This document shows, in pieces, positions 45,001 to 55,858 of a stretch of DNA of 64,000 nt. Positions within the stretch are counted from its first letter, which is position 1. Every line of letters begins with the position of its first letter. Position numbers and translations under genes: made by a program. The stretch covers positions 54,833,422 through 54,897,421 of the forward strand of contig NC_063445.1 in the NCBI RefSeq assembly GCF_020379485.1, written 5' to 3'. A model generated the notes under the pieces. That model searched no databases. It worked only from the letters and a program-made list of their open reading frames with translations, and was not told the origin of the DNA. This DNA is from Brassica napus (lineage: Eukaryota > Streptophyta > Magnoliopsida > Brassicales > Brassicaceae).

Positions 45001-45107
45001 AAGACATATACGAGTCTTCGAGAAAATCTGGTCAACCCCATAGACATATACAAGTATTCATGGCAAGAAAATCTGATCAAGCATGTAGTAGAGTACTAGA
45101 CGGTTGA
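42083..45107 (+). CDS. YUC6: YUCCA6-type flavin monooxygenase (auxin biosynthesis)
   Basis: Four exons (42083-42799, 43561-43809, 44529-44651, 44859-45107), GT-AG and all in phase 0, encode 445 residues. YUCCA enzymes convert indole-3-pyruvate to indole-3-acetic acid using FAD, NADPH and O2. Visible: FAD-binding [25 protein letters not shown], the YUCCA signature KQFCELP, an FMO-type [16 protein letters not shown] segment, NADPH-binding [11 protein letters not shown], and [12 protein letters not shown] near the C-terminal third. The N-terminus [16 protein letters not shown] matches my recollection of Arabidopsis YUC6. The N-terminal region has a ~9-residue insertion (YLSSTKRHQ). The C-terminus is longer than I recall for Arabidopsis (~417 residues) because of a short duplication (45002-45080). 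Introns 2 and 3 carry repeats. I see no disabling change. Confidence 0.93.
43984..44105. repeat. Tandem ~61-bp duplication in YUC6 intron 2
   Basis: Units 43984-44044 and 44045-44105 share TTAATGT.AATTTATATTTT and TA.TAATAGC.CATA. The downstream DNA to 44466 is AT-rich and ends in CACCTAGTATA, which might be a Helitron end. Confidence 0.7.
44751..44803. repeat. AT microsatellite in YUC6 intron 3
   Basis: AT dinucleotides with a few interruptions over ~50 bp. Confidence 0.9.
45002..45080 (+). repeat. Direct duplication in the last exon of YUC6
   Basis: 45002-45035 and 45042-45080 both begin AGACATATAC and end AAAATCTG.TCAA, with about 80% identity between. They encode [11 protein letters not shown] and [13 protein letters not shown], extending the C-terminus in frame. 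Confidence 0.75.
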
Positions 45108-46172
45108 GAAATGGCAGGTTTCTATCAAGAAACAACGTGTTTGCAGCCGAGGTAGGGATCAAAGAAAAAGTTGATGGTTTTTGGTTTCAAAGCAGATTTG
45201 GGGAGTTATGTAAATTAAGACTTATCTCCAGCTGCAATGCAAATTGGGGGAAGGAAAGAATGAAAAGGAAACCTAGTGAGAGTGATTGTGGTGGGAATTG
45301 ATGATCATCTGCCCAAAGGAGAGGAGGGGACCCTCTCTCTTTGCATGCTTATAACCCACTTTGTAAATCTTTCTATACCTTCTTTCTATGTTTCTAATTT
45401 TTTTTTCTTTAGTTTTCCTTAGGTATGCGCTTTGTTTTTCTTTCCTTTTTAGTTCATTTTTTTTGGCTGAGTATTGTGGTGAGTTTTTTTTTTTCGTTTT
45501 GTTATATACATATCACTTGTTTGATTAAAACTCTTGTTTTTTTTAACGGACATAAGAAGAGTTCAATTGTTACAAAACCAAAAAAAAAAGCTTGAAAATG
45601 TCCAATGAGTGTGTCAATGATATTTCGTTGTCGAAATGATTTCATTCCCTAGTAGAAGTATCATATAAACATGGACCACCTCCTTGTACATTCGTCAGAA
45701 ATTAAGTCCTGCACATTTATCATTCTTCTGACCCGTTTTCCAATTATTGTTAGATGTACGATCTCCACATGATTTCTTGTCATATTTTTTGAATTAAACT
45801 AGGTAGCTATACAGCCTATATTATACATAAATCTATACTAGCTAGATCCCATGTCAGATAGATCGTTAGGTTTAGATTCCATGATAGATTTTTTACCTTG
45901 GTCGTGTTGATACAATATTCCATGGAAAAGGTTAACAAAATCTTCATGTATGATTTGCGGTAAGCGACGTCAAACATATAATCAAAATAAGTTCACCATG
46001 CATTTTGTCATCCAAATCATAACAAATTATTTTATGTGAACCATACGACTTTGCATGTATTTTTCCCATAGAAAATCGTAACTGGTGATATAATAAATCG
46101 TTAGAAATATCCAACCTGGTCTAACAAAATTGTTTATTTGATCTAAAGCAAATTAGATGGATCATGTTTACA
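45108..46172. other. YUC6 3' UTR and intergenic DNA
   Basis: T-rich 3' UTR-like sequence to about 45600. Then AT-rich DNA with no gene. Confidence 0.45.
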
Positions 46173-47010
46173 GGGGTGAATGTGCTATTTTTCTACGAGA
46201 ACTATCATATAACATCAAATGTCCACCAAACTATGATCTCGTTCTAAATCTTTCTGAATTGAAAATTACAAATCTATTTCTCCCCAAATCGATAGTTCGA
46301 AATGTAGTTATCCATAGACCATTGTTTTAATTGGTTTGTTGTTAACCAAACAATTTTACTAGCTAAACCAAACATTTTTAACAAACTAAACCAAAAAAAA
46401 TATCAGACCCAACTATCTAACAGTTTCGACCCCTTTACATATTCTTCTTCACCCGAGGAGTGAGAGACTCAATTCCTCCTCCTTCACCATCCACAACATT
46501 GATATCTATTTGAGAGGAAATATTTGAAGGTTTGAGAAGAAGATATTGGTCTAAAATTTGAAGGTTTGATATCTTTTTATGATAGTGTATTGTTTATGTC
46601 ATCGAGATTTGATATATTTTAGAGTTGCGGATCAAGTGTTTCTAATTTCATCTGAATTTTGATTGTTTAAGGATATATCAAAAGTTTTCTCTAATCTGTA
46701 AAGAAAACAAATGGAGGAAGAGTGCCATCATCTCTTGCTCGTTGGGAGAAGAAGACATTAACGGTTCAGGTTGGTTTTTCTTTTCCTTTTTTGTTTAGTT
46801 GGTTAAAAATGTTTGGTCTAGTTGGTTAAATTGCTTAGTAAACAGTAAACCAGTTAAAACCGTAAATTATGGGTAATTAAATTTCAAACTATTAATTTAG
46901 GGAGAAATAAGTTTGTAATTTTTAATTCAGGGAGATTTAGAACGAGGTTATAGTTTGGTAGACATTTGATACTATATGATAGTTCTCGTGTGGAAATATC
47001 ACTTTTACCC
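46173..47010. mobile_element. Long-TIR foldback element (~840 bp)
   Basis: The left arm beginning GGGGTGAATGTG... and the right arm ending ...CACTTTTACCC are inverse over at least 150 bp, sharing ACGAGAACTATCATATA and ACCTCGTTCTAAATC-like blocks and GTTTGGT words further in (...AAACATTTTTAAC / GTTAAAAATGTTT). The centre (46440-46790) is non-coding. Long TIRs suggest a Mutator-like or foldback origin. A clean 9-bp duplication was not seen. Confidence 0.7.
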
Positions 47011-47636
47011 AATTTATAGTGATTTTAATAAAAAAAAAAAATATCAGCTGCATATATGTTAGTATCAGCATTGTTTGTTAGTAATTTTATCAAATATCAA
47101 CTATTGAATAACATTTGCAAGGTGATTCAATATTGGTTCTGAATTGGTAGCAACAAATTCTTAGTAACTTCACAACAAACTATAAGCGTTTGGCCACAAA
47201 AAAATTGAGACATATGAGAATCAGGTTTAACAGAAGAAGAAAAAATAAAACAGGACTTTTTATATTTCTTCGTATAGTCTTTGGACCATTAACCATGTGG
47301 TTGTCCTTAAAAGCATGTGATTAGAGAATGTACACTCACCTTAGAACCCTGTGGGTTCATTGTCTGGATTTTCATGGGATGTGAATGTTTTACTGGCCGG
47401 TAACTAGTTCAAATCTAGACTAAACTGTGTTTCATTTATATAATAAAGCTTTAATAAGAGATTAAATTCTAACATACATAAGGGAAAAGGGAAAAAATGG
47501 AATAAGGATCTTTCAGAAATTTACTTTTTTAAAAGGCACTCAAGTAACAAGCTGGAGCCCTACACTTTTGCCAAGCTGTTGGGGAAATTTTAGGAAACAA
47601 TATCAGAGATTCAGATCCCAAATCAAATCTTTCAAT

Positions 47637-47651
47637 TTTATTTTTGTCAAC
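47637..47651 (-). repeat. 15-bp micro-insertion ending GTCAAC
   Basis: TTTATTTTTGTCAAC lies between ATCAAATCTTTCAAT (47622-47636) and ATCAAATCATTAAAT (47652-47666), 13 of 15 identical. It has the same GTTGAC-oligo(A) tail as the insertion at 28724. Confidence 0.55.
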
Positions 47652-48374
47652 ATCAAATCATTAAATCGAAACATCTCCTTTTATCTTAATTTTTTTTGTG
47701 AAGTAATTAGTAGTGGCTGACTCCAAGAAGGCAAACATATTGCATGTATCTTGCAGTTCCTAGTCCCACATTTTTAACAGAAGAAGCACTTGCTTCTTTC
47801 AAAGCATGTTTCTGCTTTTTTCTGAAGTTCTTTTTTTTCTTTGATTTTTCCTTTTTTAGCTGGTGCTTTTTATTGGCTCTGAATTATATAGTTGGCTTGT
47901 CAGCCAAATTATGTTGGAAAGTGGTGCTCTTCGACAGTAAACGGTATAGATGATTGCGTCCATAACTTATTCATATATGACTTGGAAAATCAGAATATGT
48001 CTGACGATATTTTCACGCACTATACAAATGAACTATTATATATTCTACCTTACACAGACAATTTTTTTCCATTCATTTCTAGTTTACTTCACAGATTAAA
48101 TTTCAGTTGAAAAGTCGATCCGTTAAAGAGATCCTTTATTTTCGACTACATTGCAATTGCATGAATATATAGTTCGTACTAACTCTCTAAGTTGTTACAA
48201 AAACAGTCCTAAGCTTTAAATGATATTTTCTTTTGAAAGATCCCAAATTTTTGTCGGTACATAATTGAATTTGGGGTCAAAACCCCGGTGACACGAACCA
48301 AGTGGAGTAACCATTAGGTTATTCGTCCATATACCAATAATATATAAACATTTGTTGACAATATCAATATAAAA

Positions 48375-48375
<1 letters not shown>

Positions 48376-48415
<40 letters not shown>
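48376..48415. repeat. (AT)n microsatellite
   Basis: About 40 bp of mostly AT dinucleotides. Confidence 0.9.
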
Positions 48416-48416
<1 letters not shown>

Positions 48417-48816
48417 CATACTTTTATAAGTTAAAATGATTAAATGCAGATTTTACATGGTCTTAATACTTATATAGTTAAAGGACACCTCATTTTAGTA
48501 GAAATATAATTCAAGACTGAAACAATATTTTAAAGTTCTAGGATTATGTTATAAGGTGCCTCACTTGTTTACTATAACCGCTTTTCGTTCATTCATCTAT
48601 TAACTTATTTTTTGAAGTATGATTTACTTTATGTTATTTTTCTTGTGGTTGAATTGTCTATTTCATTTAGACAAAGGATTAATAGATTGGAAACATAAAT
48701 AAAACAATGAAAAAATATAACAAATCAAATTTCTGCGGGAAAAAGTTTTTTTTTTGCCAATAAAAAATAAAGAAATAATTATTATTTAAGTTAAAACAGA
48801 AAAAGAAAAACAACTA

Positions 48817-49054
48817 CTCCCTCCGTTTCGATTTAAATGTCGTTGTAGGGAAAAATTTTCGTTTTAAAATAAGTGTCGTTTTAGAGTTTCAATGCAAAAT
48901 TTATTAATAAGATTCTTCAGCTTATTTTTTATTGGTTGAAATATGGTTAGCTGTATAGGTAATTGTGTTTTTATTTTGGAAATATACAAAATCATATATT
49001 TTATTAATCTGTGTGCATAAACCTAGAACGACAACTAAAATGAAACGGAGGGAG
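48817..49054. mobile_element. Stowaway (Tc1/Mariner) MITE
   Basis: TIRs CTCCCTCCGTTTC and GAAACGGAGGGAG are perfect inverses, flanked by TA dinucleotides (48815-48816 and 49055-49056). Subterminal TGTCGTT words. 238 bp, non-coding, typical of Stowaway. Confidence 0.95.
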
Positions 49055-49644
49055 TATAAGTTCAAATATACTAGGGAAATAAGTTTGGAACTTGATAAAA
49101 ATTCGTAAATATTATTGGGAAATGTGGTCCATATGAGTCTGGTAAATGCATCTTCTCTCCTCCACAACAAGGGAAGTGAACTCGCTGGACGATCCAGCCT
49201 CTCTCGTACATTTGGCACTCATGGGTCCTAATTGTCTATGAACCATCCGATTCCGCGAGCTTTGAGCTCTCACTGGTCCTTCGCATTCATTATCTCAACG
49301 GTCTCAAATGGACCATGACAGTTTTGCATTCGTTAATGTTTATTTTGTTATATATATTTAATTCGAATGAGAAAGAAACATACTGGGCAGTGAGATTAGT
49401 AGTCAAACGTGACTGGTCCTATCATCCCACGGTTATGGATCGTTAAAGCTTTGACTGATCAATGATTAAAAGTAATCTCGGATTCTAAATAATCTGTCAG
49501 CAGATTTGACGTGCCAATACATCTCTCCGTAATTACTCACGAGGATTTTAACTAATAAAAGCCACACCAAACTTTACCAATACTTTTGTTTTCCTTCTTT
49601 CTTTTTGAAACATGTTTTCTTCTAATGAAACATCATTCTAATTT

Positions 49645-49667
49645 AGTTTGCAAAAAAAAAAAAATAC
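49645..49667 (+). repeat. 23-bp A-rich micro-insertion
   Basis: AGTTTGC-A13-TACT lies between TCATTCTAATTT (49633-49644) and TCATACTAATTT (49668-49679), 11 of 12 identical. Confidence 0.55.
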
Positions 49668-49862
49668 TCATACTAATTTCAATAATTGTATTTACTCCAA
49701 ATTTCAGTGTCTACATATAAAGTTATATAGATTATATTTTATCAAGTCTCATATATTATATCATGTTGGAAATAATTTTTATGTAAGATTATCATTATTT
49801 TGGTTCATTTGAGATGATAGTCTAATTTAGTGTAATGTTCAGCACAATAATCGTATAGGATA

Positions 49863-49887
49863 AGTTACAAAAAAAATAAAATAAAAT
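49863..49887 (+). repeat. 25-bp A-rich micro-insertion with 17-bp target duplication
   Basis: AGTTAC followed by an A-rich tail separates two perfect copies of AATAATCGTATAGGATA (49846-49862 and 49888-49904). Confidence 0.75.
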
Positions 49888-50720
49888 AATAATCGTATAG
49901 GATATATTTTATCATATTTAAAACAAACAGGTTTAAATGAATCTGGAAATGGAATTCAATGAAGATACAAGTTTATGATACGTAACTGAACTGGGGTTTC
50001 CTTTCTTTCGATCAGTTGTACTTGTAACTATATTTTTTAATCAAATTTTGTAGCGAATTTTCAAAACGTTAAACATTAAAAAAACAATTATTGGAAGGAT
50101 CATATTATTAGGTTTGATAACTATAGAGATCTTAATACTAATATTTATGCCCAAACCCTAAAAGTCCTTGTGAATTGAGTTGGGAAGTGATTAATAGGAT
50201 AAACTCGATCACGTAGATATATACTTCAACAAATCAAAACAATCATGATCGTGCAACGAATCTAGAAAATTTTACTAGAAAATTACTATGCAAAAGATTT
50301 TGTTCCATGGCTCACATATATATGCATGGTCAGCATCAACTAATACCACTTTGATCCAAAGCTACCACTAGATTTTGATTTGTGTACATCACATGCCGCT
50401 TACTTCATCAACATAAGACACGCATTGTCGGAGGTCTTAGAGCACCTTTAACGCGAGTTGTTAAGATGGGTATTTAGTATTTTTCAGATTAAAAAAAATG
50501 ATTAAAAAAAAAAGAAAATGATGCATTAACTCGGGAGACGTGGCCTAATTAGGAGGTTTAAGATCTGTCTCTAATTAGACACGTGTCGCTCATTCCTCCT
50601 CTTTCTCTCTCGAAATCAAACCGAGTCGTCTCTTTTGGGATACATCGACAACTCCGCCCCTTTCTCTTCGACTTCCCTCTCTGTCTCGTGATCTCTCCTC
50701 CACGAAGATGTATACTCCAC

Positions 50721-51080
50721 GGAATCAATCGATGATCCCTCGTCGACGCTCATCAGTTGGCGCCTCTTTCGGTGAACTCCTCGGCTCTCTCGCTGTCCTT
50801 CGACGACTCATCGTCTCTCTCGCTCTCTGTGGAAGATTCGGCATCTCTCTTGATCTCTCATCGAAGATGAATCTCTCGACGGCGACCTCTCTCTCCGGCC
50901 CGTGGCTCTCTTCGACGGAATCAATCGATGATCTCTCGTCGACACTCATCAGACAGCGTCTTTGTCGGTGGACTCCTCGGTTCTCTCGCTGTCCTTCGAC
51001 GACTCATCATGTGTGGAGGACTCGGCCTCTCTCTTGATCTCTCATCGAAGATGAATCTCTCGACGGCGACCTCTCTCTCC
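50721..51080 (+). repeat. Two direct copies of a ~170-bp leader segment in the Harbinger element
   Basis: 50721-50896 and 50917-51080 share GGAATCAATCGATGATC, GTCCTTCGACGACTCATC and TCATCGAAGATGAATCTCTC. They lie in the CT-rich leader upstream of the accessory gene and produce overlapping open frames that are not genes. Confidence 0.8.
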
Positions 51081-51802
51081 TCCACGAAATCAAATCGACA
51101 GGTTAAGCTATGTATTTTTCCTTGCATGCCGAATCCTTGGTTGTTATTTTTATTTGTTTGTTGTGTTGGTTTCTCCATATTGATTATGTCTCTAGTTGGA
51201 GTAATTGTCTGGTGACAACAACCATAGTTCGTCTCTGATTCATTTTGATTATGTCTCTGTCTTTTTTCCTTAGATGGGTGGATCAAGAGACATGAAGGTA
51301 CGTGAAAGAGGAGGACTTTGGCTTACAATACATGTAAAACATAAATCTTTGTTCTGTAAAATTGATTGCATGTTTGATTAAAAGCTGTGGCTGTATTCGT
51401 AGATAGTTTATCCTTTGGTTGAGATAGTTGTTGATAGGATTCTAGTCTAAACTGAATTGGTTGTGAATTTGGTTTCGTGTGAAATGGATTTTGTGTGATA
51501 TGCTTGTGTTAGTAATAAGTGTGAATCTGGTGTAGTAATAAATGGATTTAATGGTTAGATAGAAATGGTTGTCTAAGTGTGATTAAAGTGTTTGGTAAAT
51601 GTCTAGTCGATGTGGGTGTGATCTTGTTGTGGGTGTGATCAATGCGTTAGCTTTGGTGATCAAAAGTTCTTTCTTTCTCTTTTCTGTAAAATACGCTCCT
51701 TCTTCTCTTCCATCTTTCAAACTGAAACTCGCCTTCCATTCTTTTTTATCTGCTCTTCCATCTCTCTTCTTCTCTTCCATCTTTCCTTAGAGAAATTATG
51801 AT

Positions 51803-52666
51803 ATGGATTCTAATCCATATCAAAGTTTAAACTTTGTTGATCTTCTTCAAAGTCAACAAGACAGTGGCATCGGTTTAGAATCTTCTTCCTTTCCTCAATT
51901 TGGCTCTCAAGCTACCGAAGGGTCTAACTTCGAACAGGACAGTCCTTCTTCGCGTAAGGAACGAAGGCCGTAGACACCTAGTGATGATGTTATCCTCTTC
52001 AGCTCGTGGTTAAACACGAGCAAAGATCATGTGGTAGGAAATGAGCAACGCTCTGTTGATTTCTGGAAAAGGATTGCAGCTTACTATTTGGCCAGTCCCA
52101 AGATAGCTGAGTGTGACAAAAGAGAGGCATCAAACTGTAAGCAAAGGTGGCACAAGATCAACGACTTAGTGTGCAAGTTCTGTGGAGCTTATGAAGCTGC
52201 AAACAGAGAGAAAACTTCTGGTCAAAATGAGAATGATGTGCTAAAACATGCCCACGAAATCTTCTTCAACAACCATAAAAAAAAAATTCACACTTGAACA
52301 TGCATGGAAAGAGCTTCGCAATGACCAGAAGTGGTGTGAAACAGACGGTTTGAAAGAAGGAAGTTAGACGACGGTTCCCATTCAGCAACCTCTCACGCGT
52401 TTGAAACCGATGCTGCTGTAGATGAAAAAGGCACCGAACGTCCCCCGGGTGTTAAGGCAGCAAAAGCCCGTGGGAAGAAGAAGATAGTGGAGGGGAATGC
52501 TTTCTCTGAGTTACAGACAATGTGGAGCATCAAGCAGCAGGATTTGGCTTCCAAAGAATGGCTCTCTAAAATGAAGCTTTTGGACAGTCTCGTTGCAAAG
52601 CAAACACTTGCTGATTATGAAGAAGCTCTGAAGAAGAAGCTCATTGATGAGTTGATGTCTAATTAG
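51803..52666 (+). pseudogene. Harbinger accessory Myb/SANT-like protein (broken)
   Basis: From MDSNPYQSLNFVDLLQ the frame meets TAG just where a Trp is expected before TPSDDVILFSSWLNTSKD. The conserved block continues NEQRSVDFWKRIAAYY and CKQRWHKINDLVCKFCGAYE. An extra A in an A run near 52280 then shifts the frame before TLEHAWKELRNDQKW. The C-terminal part (IKQQDLASKEWLSKMKLLDS) ends at a TAG at 52666. Such proteins bind the transposon ends and help import the nuclease. At least two disabling mutations. Confidence 0.85.
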
Positions 52667-53015
52667 TTTAAGAACCACTAGCTGAATCTGATATTGTGTT
52701 GTGTTGTGTTGCTTTTAAGTTTTAAGTTTCTTGTTCTTGGTCTTTTGATTTATTGTGATGGAGTTCTTGTTTCTGTTCTCTTAACTTACCGTTATTGTTC
52801 TGGTCATGAACTTATGTTTAATGTAAGCTTCTCTGTCTATTACTAAGTTCTTATTTTAATGAGTTGTTGTTCTGTTGTTCGTCGTATTGATGAATTGCAT
52901 TGTATTAATGAATTGTTGTTCTATCATAATTTCAGGAGCATTGGGAGCATTGGGAGCATTGAAGCATCCATGTTGTTGTCTTCCGTGTGGCACATGTGAT
53001 CATTGGAAGCATTGG

Positions 53016-53450
53016 AAGCTTGTGTAGTCACGGACTGGCAGAAAGTCTTGCTTGTTTCAGTAGTGTCACGGACTTGAAGAAAGTGTACTCACGTAGTGGC
53101 AGTACAACTTGTGTAGTCACGGACTTGAAAAAAATCTTTTGTATGCATGTGTACTCACGTAGTGGCAGTAAATTTGTGTAGTCTCGTTTGTATGCATGTG
53201 TATTCACGTAGTGGCAGAAAGTCTTTTCGTTTGTATGCATGCTTAGTCACGAAACTTGTATCATCAACCATTATAAAGTATTCATGCTTCTCTCTTTATT
53301 TGTACCAATTCATCTTCTCTCCTTCTCATAGTTTTTTAATGAGTCTTGTATCATCAACCAACAATCTTCTCTCCTTCTCATTGATTCTTAGCGATACTTG
53401 TATCATCAACCATCATCTTCTCTCCTTCTCATTGATTCATCCAACTCATA
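53016..53450 (+). repeat. Degenerate short tandem repeats between the two Harbinger genes
   Basis: 53016-53235 repeats TGTGTA.TCACG.A.TGGCAG-like units, and 53340-53450 repeats CTTGTATCATCAACCA plus CTTCTCTCCTTCTCATTGATTC. The open frames here come from the repeats. Confidence 0.65.
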
Positions 53451-53571
53451 TTCTCTCTTGTCACCAAACCAATATCACCTTTTTATCAAAGACAAATTTT
53501 CTCTTCTCACCAAACCAAGATCAGAAATCGTATAAATATTAAAAAAAATTTATCTTCTTTGGATCACAAAT

Positions 53572-54877
53572 ATGGCTTCTTCTTCTCAAAACACTTTCGA
53601 GGAATCATATGATGACACATTTGATCAAATCTTTGATCAACATTTCGATCAAACCTTGGAGAATTTATCCATTCATGGTAATTAAGAAGAACGAAGGGAA
53701 AAAATGAGCTTATATTGAGAGACATCGTGAAGAAGGCAATGTACGTTTATGGAATAATTATTTCAGTGAAACTCCAACGTATCCTGAAAATTATTTCCGT
53801 CGACGTTTTAGAATGAACAAGACTTTGTTCATGCACATTGTTGATCAACTCTCCAATGAAGTTGACTTCTTTCGCCAAAAGAAAGATGGTCTTTGAAGGT
53901 TTGGTCTCTCAGCACTCCAAAAGTGTACAACAGCCATTCGTGTCTTGGCATATGGTACTGCGGCTAATACGGTCGACGAATACCTCTGGCTCGGTGAAAC
54001 AAAAACTCGGTCATGTTTGGAGAATTTTGTGGAAGGAATGATTTATTTGTTCGGCGATGAGTACCTAAGAAGACCAACACCGGCTGATCTTCAACGTCTA
54101 CTTGATATTGGAGAGAATCGTGGATTTCCAGGGATGATAGGAAGCATCGGTTATATGCATTGGGAGTGGAAGAATTGTCCCACCGCTTGGAAAGGGCAAT
54201 ATACTCGTGGTTCGGGTAAACCAACAATTGTTTTAGAGGCGGTTTCTTCGTATGATCTCTGGATATGACATGCGTTTTTTGGACCTCCAGATACCTTAAA
54301 TGATATCAATGTTCTTGATCGCTCACCTATTTTTGATGACATAATAAAAGGTCAAGCTCCGCAAGTCACTTACTCTGTCTACGGAAGAGAGTATAATTTG
54401 GTTTACTATCTCACCGATGGTATTTACCCGAAATGGGTAACTTTTATCCAATCTATTCAAATACCACAAGGACCGAAAGCAGTTTTATTTGCTCAATGGC
54501 AAGAAGCTGTCCGAAAAGATGTCGAGCGTGCTTTTAGAGTCTTGCAAGCTCGATTTTCCATTGTTAAAAATCCGGCACTTTTTTGGGATAAAGTCAAAAT
54601 TGGGAAGATTATGAGAGCATGTATCATACCCCATAATATGATAGTAGAAGACGAACGAGATGAATACACTATGTATGATGTTTCGGAGTTTCAACAAGGA
54701 GAAGACAACGGAAGTTCACATGTCGATCTCGCGTATTCTACATATATGCTTACAAATATCGCCAATATGATGGGTGTTCGAACTAGAATTCGTGATAGAC
54801 AGATGCATCAACAACTGAAAGATGATTTGGTTGAACATGTATGGCGTAAATTTGGACGTGATGAAGACAACAACTGA
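53572..54877 (+). pseudogene. HARBI1-like DDE nuclease (transposase) pseudogene
   Basis: Starts MASSSQNTFEESYDDTFDQ and is interrupted by in-frame stops near 53682, 53708, 53896 and 54268, plus a likely small internal deletion. Recognisable blocks: NYFRRRFRMNKTLFM, IGYMHWEWKNCPTAWKGQYT, DINVLDRSP and VRKDVERAFRVLQARFSIVKNP. The first catalytic Asp, expected in SIDCMHW, is Gly (SIGYMHW); the second Asp (DINVLD) and the Glu (DVERAF) are present. It cannot cut DNA. Confidence 0.88.
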
Positions 54878-55180
54878 ACTCGGATGCTTCTGGAAAATTA
54901 TTATCGTTTTTACTAATATTTTTTTTTATGTTTTTATTTGAAAATCAATGTTTAAAATGTTATCTTTTAGTATGTTTTAAGGAAAAGTTTAGGTTTAATA
55001 AAAAAAATTGGTGTTTACTTAAAAATTTTTTTTTTAAGAACCCTTAATTAAGTGACCTGCATTAGAGCACATAAATTTGCGGGTCTCTTAATCCAGTCTT
55101 TTAATTTATTTTTATAATTAAAAAATATTAAAAATTAAATAAAAGACCCATTTAGAGTACGTGGGTTAATGGTGCTCTTA

Positions 55181-55386
55181 GAGCATGATTATTGGGGGGT
55201 TCTTAGAGTGGGGTTTTTACCGAAATATAAGAATTCGTTTCTTAACTTTTAACTAAAAAAGCTAAGAACCGGTTTTTAAATAAAAGTTTTAAGAGCCGGT
55301 TCTTAACTTTTTTAGTTAAAAATTAAGAGACGGATTCTTATATTTCGATAAGAAATTCACTCTAAGAATTTTCAATAATCATGCTT
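55181..55386. mobile_element. Harbinger-type MITE adjoining the large element
   Basis: TIRs GAGCATGATTATTG and (inverse) AAGCATGATTATTG are flanked by TTA (55178-55180 and 55387-55389). Inner arms TTAACTTTTAACTAAAAAAG / CTTTTTTAGTTAAAA-like make it nearly palindromic. The left TTA is shared with the large Harbinger. Confidence 0.8.
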
Positions 55387-55389
55387 TTA

Positions 55390-55858
55390 ACATCAGTTTC
55401 AGAGTTGCCTCGTCAACATAAGCTACGGTGAGATAGAGAAACTCGTCAACTGGTGTGATGAAAATTACTCTTCAATATATCGTAGTAACAAAAATAAATA
55501 AATCAATCAGTGGTTTGCCGTGCATCTTTTCATCCATCTCCAATCAATGTACAATCAGCATCAATTCATGTACTCTTAAAAGCAACAATAATTAACAAAA
55601 TGTGTAACTTACTAGCACGTGGTAGCCCAACACAAAAAGCATGATATGAAGGTCATATGTAATCATGACCCATTCTTGTTATTTTACAAAATATAGGCTG
55701 AAATAGTTCACTAGCTGGAAGATTTTGGTTAAAAGTTAAAACCCCTTCCATATATTAAAATCTTAGAAAATGAGTTGGCGAGTTTCCATGCCATTGTCAG
55801 ACACCATACACCCATAAAATATGTACTGTTCTCTTGTTGTTTTAAAGTGGGAACCTAA
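55390..55858. other. Gene-free gap between MITEs
   Basis: No gene or repeat recognised. Confidence 0.4.

Larger units (their letters stand above)
47011..48816. other. Gene-free intergenic DNA
   Basis: No gene is supported. T-rich open frames at 47744-48110 lack coding character. Contains a micro-insertion (47637) and a microsatellite (48376). Confidence 0.45.
49057..50436. other. Gene-free intergenic DNA before the Harbinger element
   Basis: No gene. 49130-49470 is less AT-rich (e.g. GATCCAGCCTCTCTCGTACA) without a coherent frame. Micro-insertions at 49645 and 49863. Confidence 0.45.
50440..55177 (+). mobile_element. PIF/Harbinger DNA transposon, full-length but inactive
   Basis: Ends GAGCACCTTTAACGC and (inverse) GAGCACCATTAACCC are flanked by TTA (50437-50439 and 55178-55180), the Harbinger 3-bp duplication. 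It carries the two usual genes on the plus strand, a Myb/SANT-type accessory protein and a HARBI1-type DDE nuclease, both broken. The right 100 bp (from TTAGAGCAC at 55072) look like a second TIR end, so the 3' terminus may be compound or hold a nested MITE. Confidence 0.85.

Noticed and set aside
47744..48110. Phe-rich frames of ~70 codons
   Set aside because: T-rich DNA with no coding signature or splice-compatible neighbours.
50708..51286. Overlapping frames on both strands near the Harbinger left end
   Set aside because: Low-complexity CT-rich duplicated leader; frames differ between the two copies and do not match a known domain.
53028..53542. Frames of 64-131 codons between the Harbinger genes
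   Set aside because: They follow degenerate tandem repeats and have no domain or conserved start.
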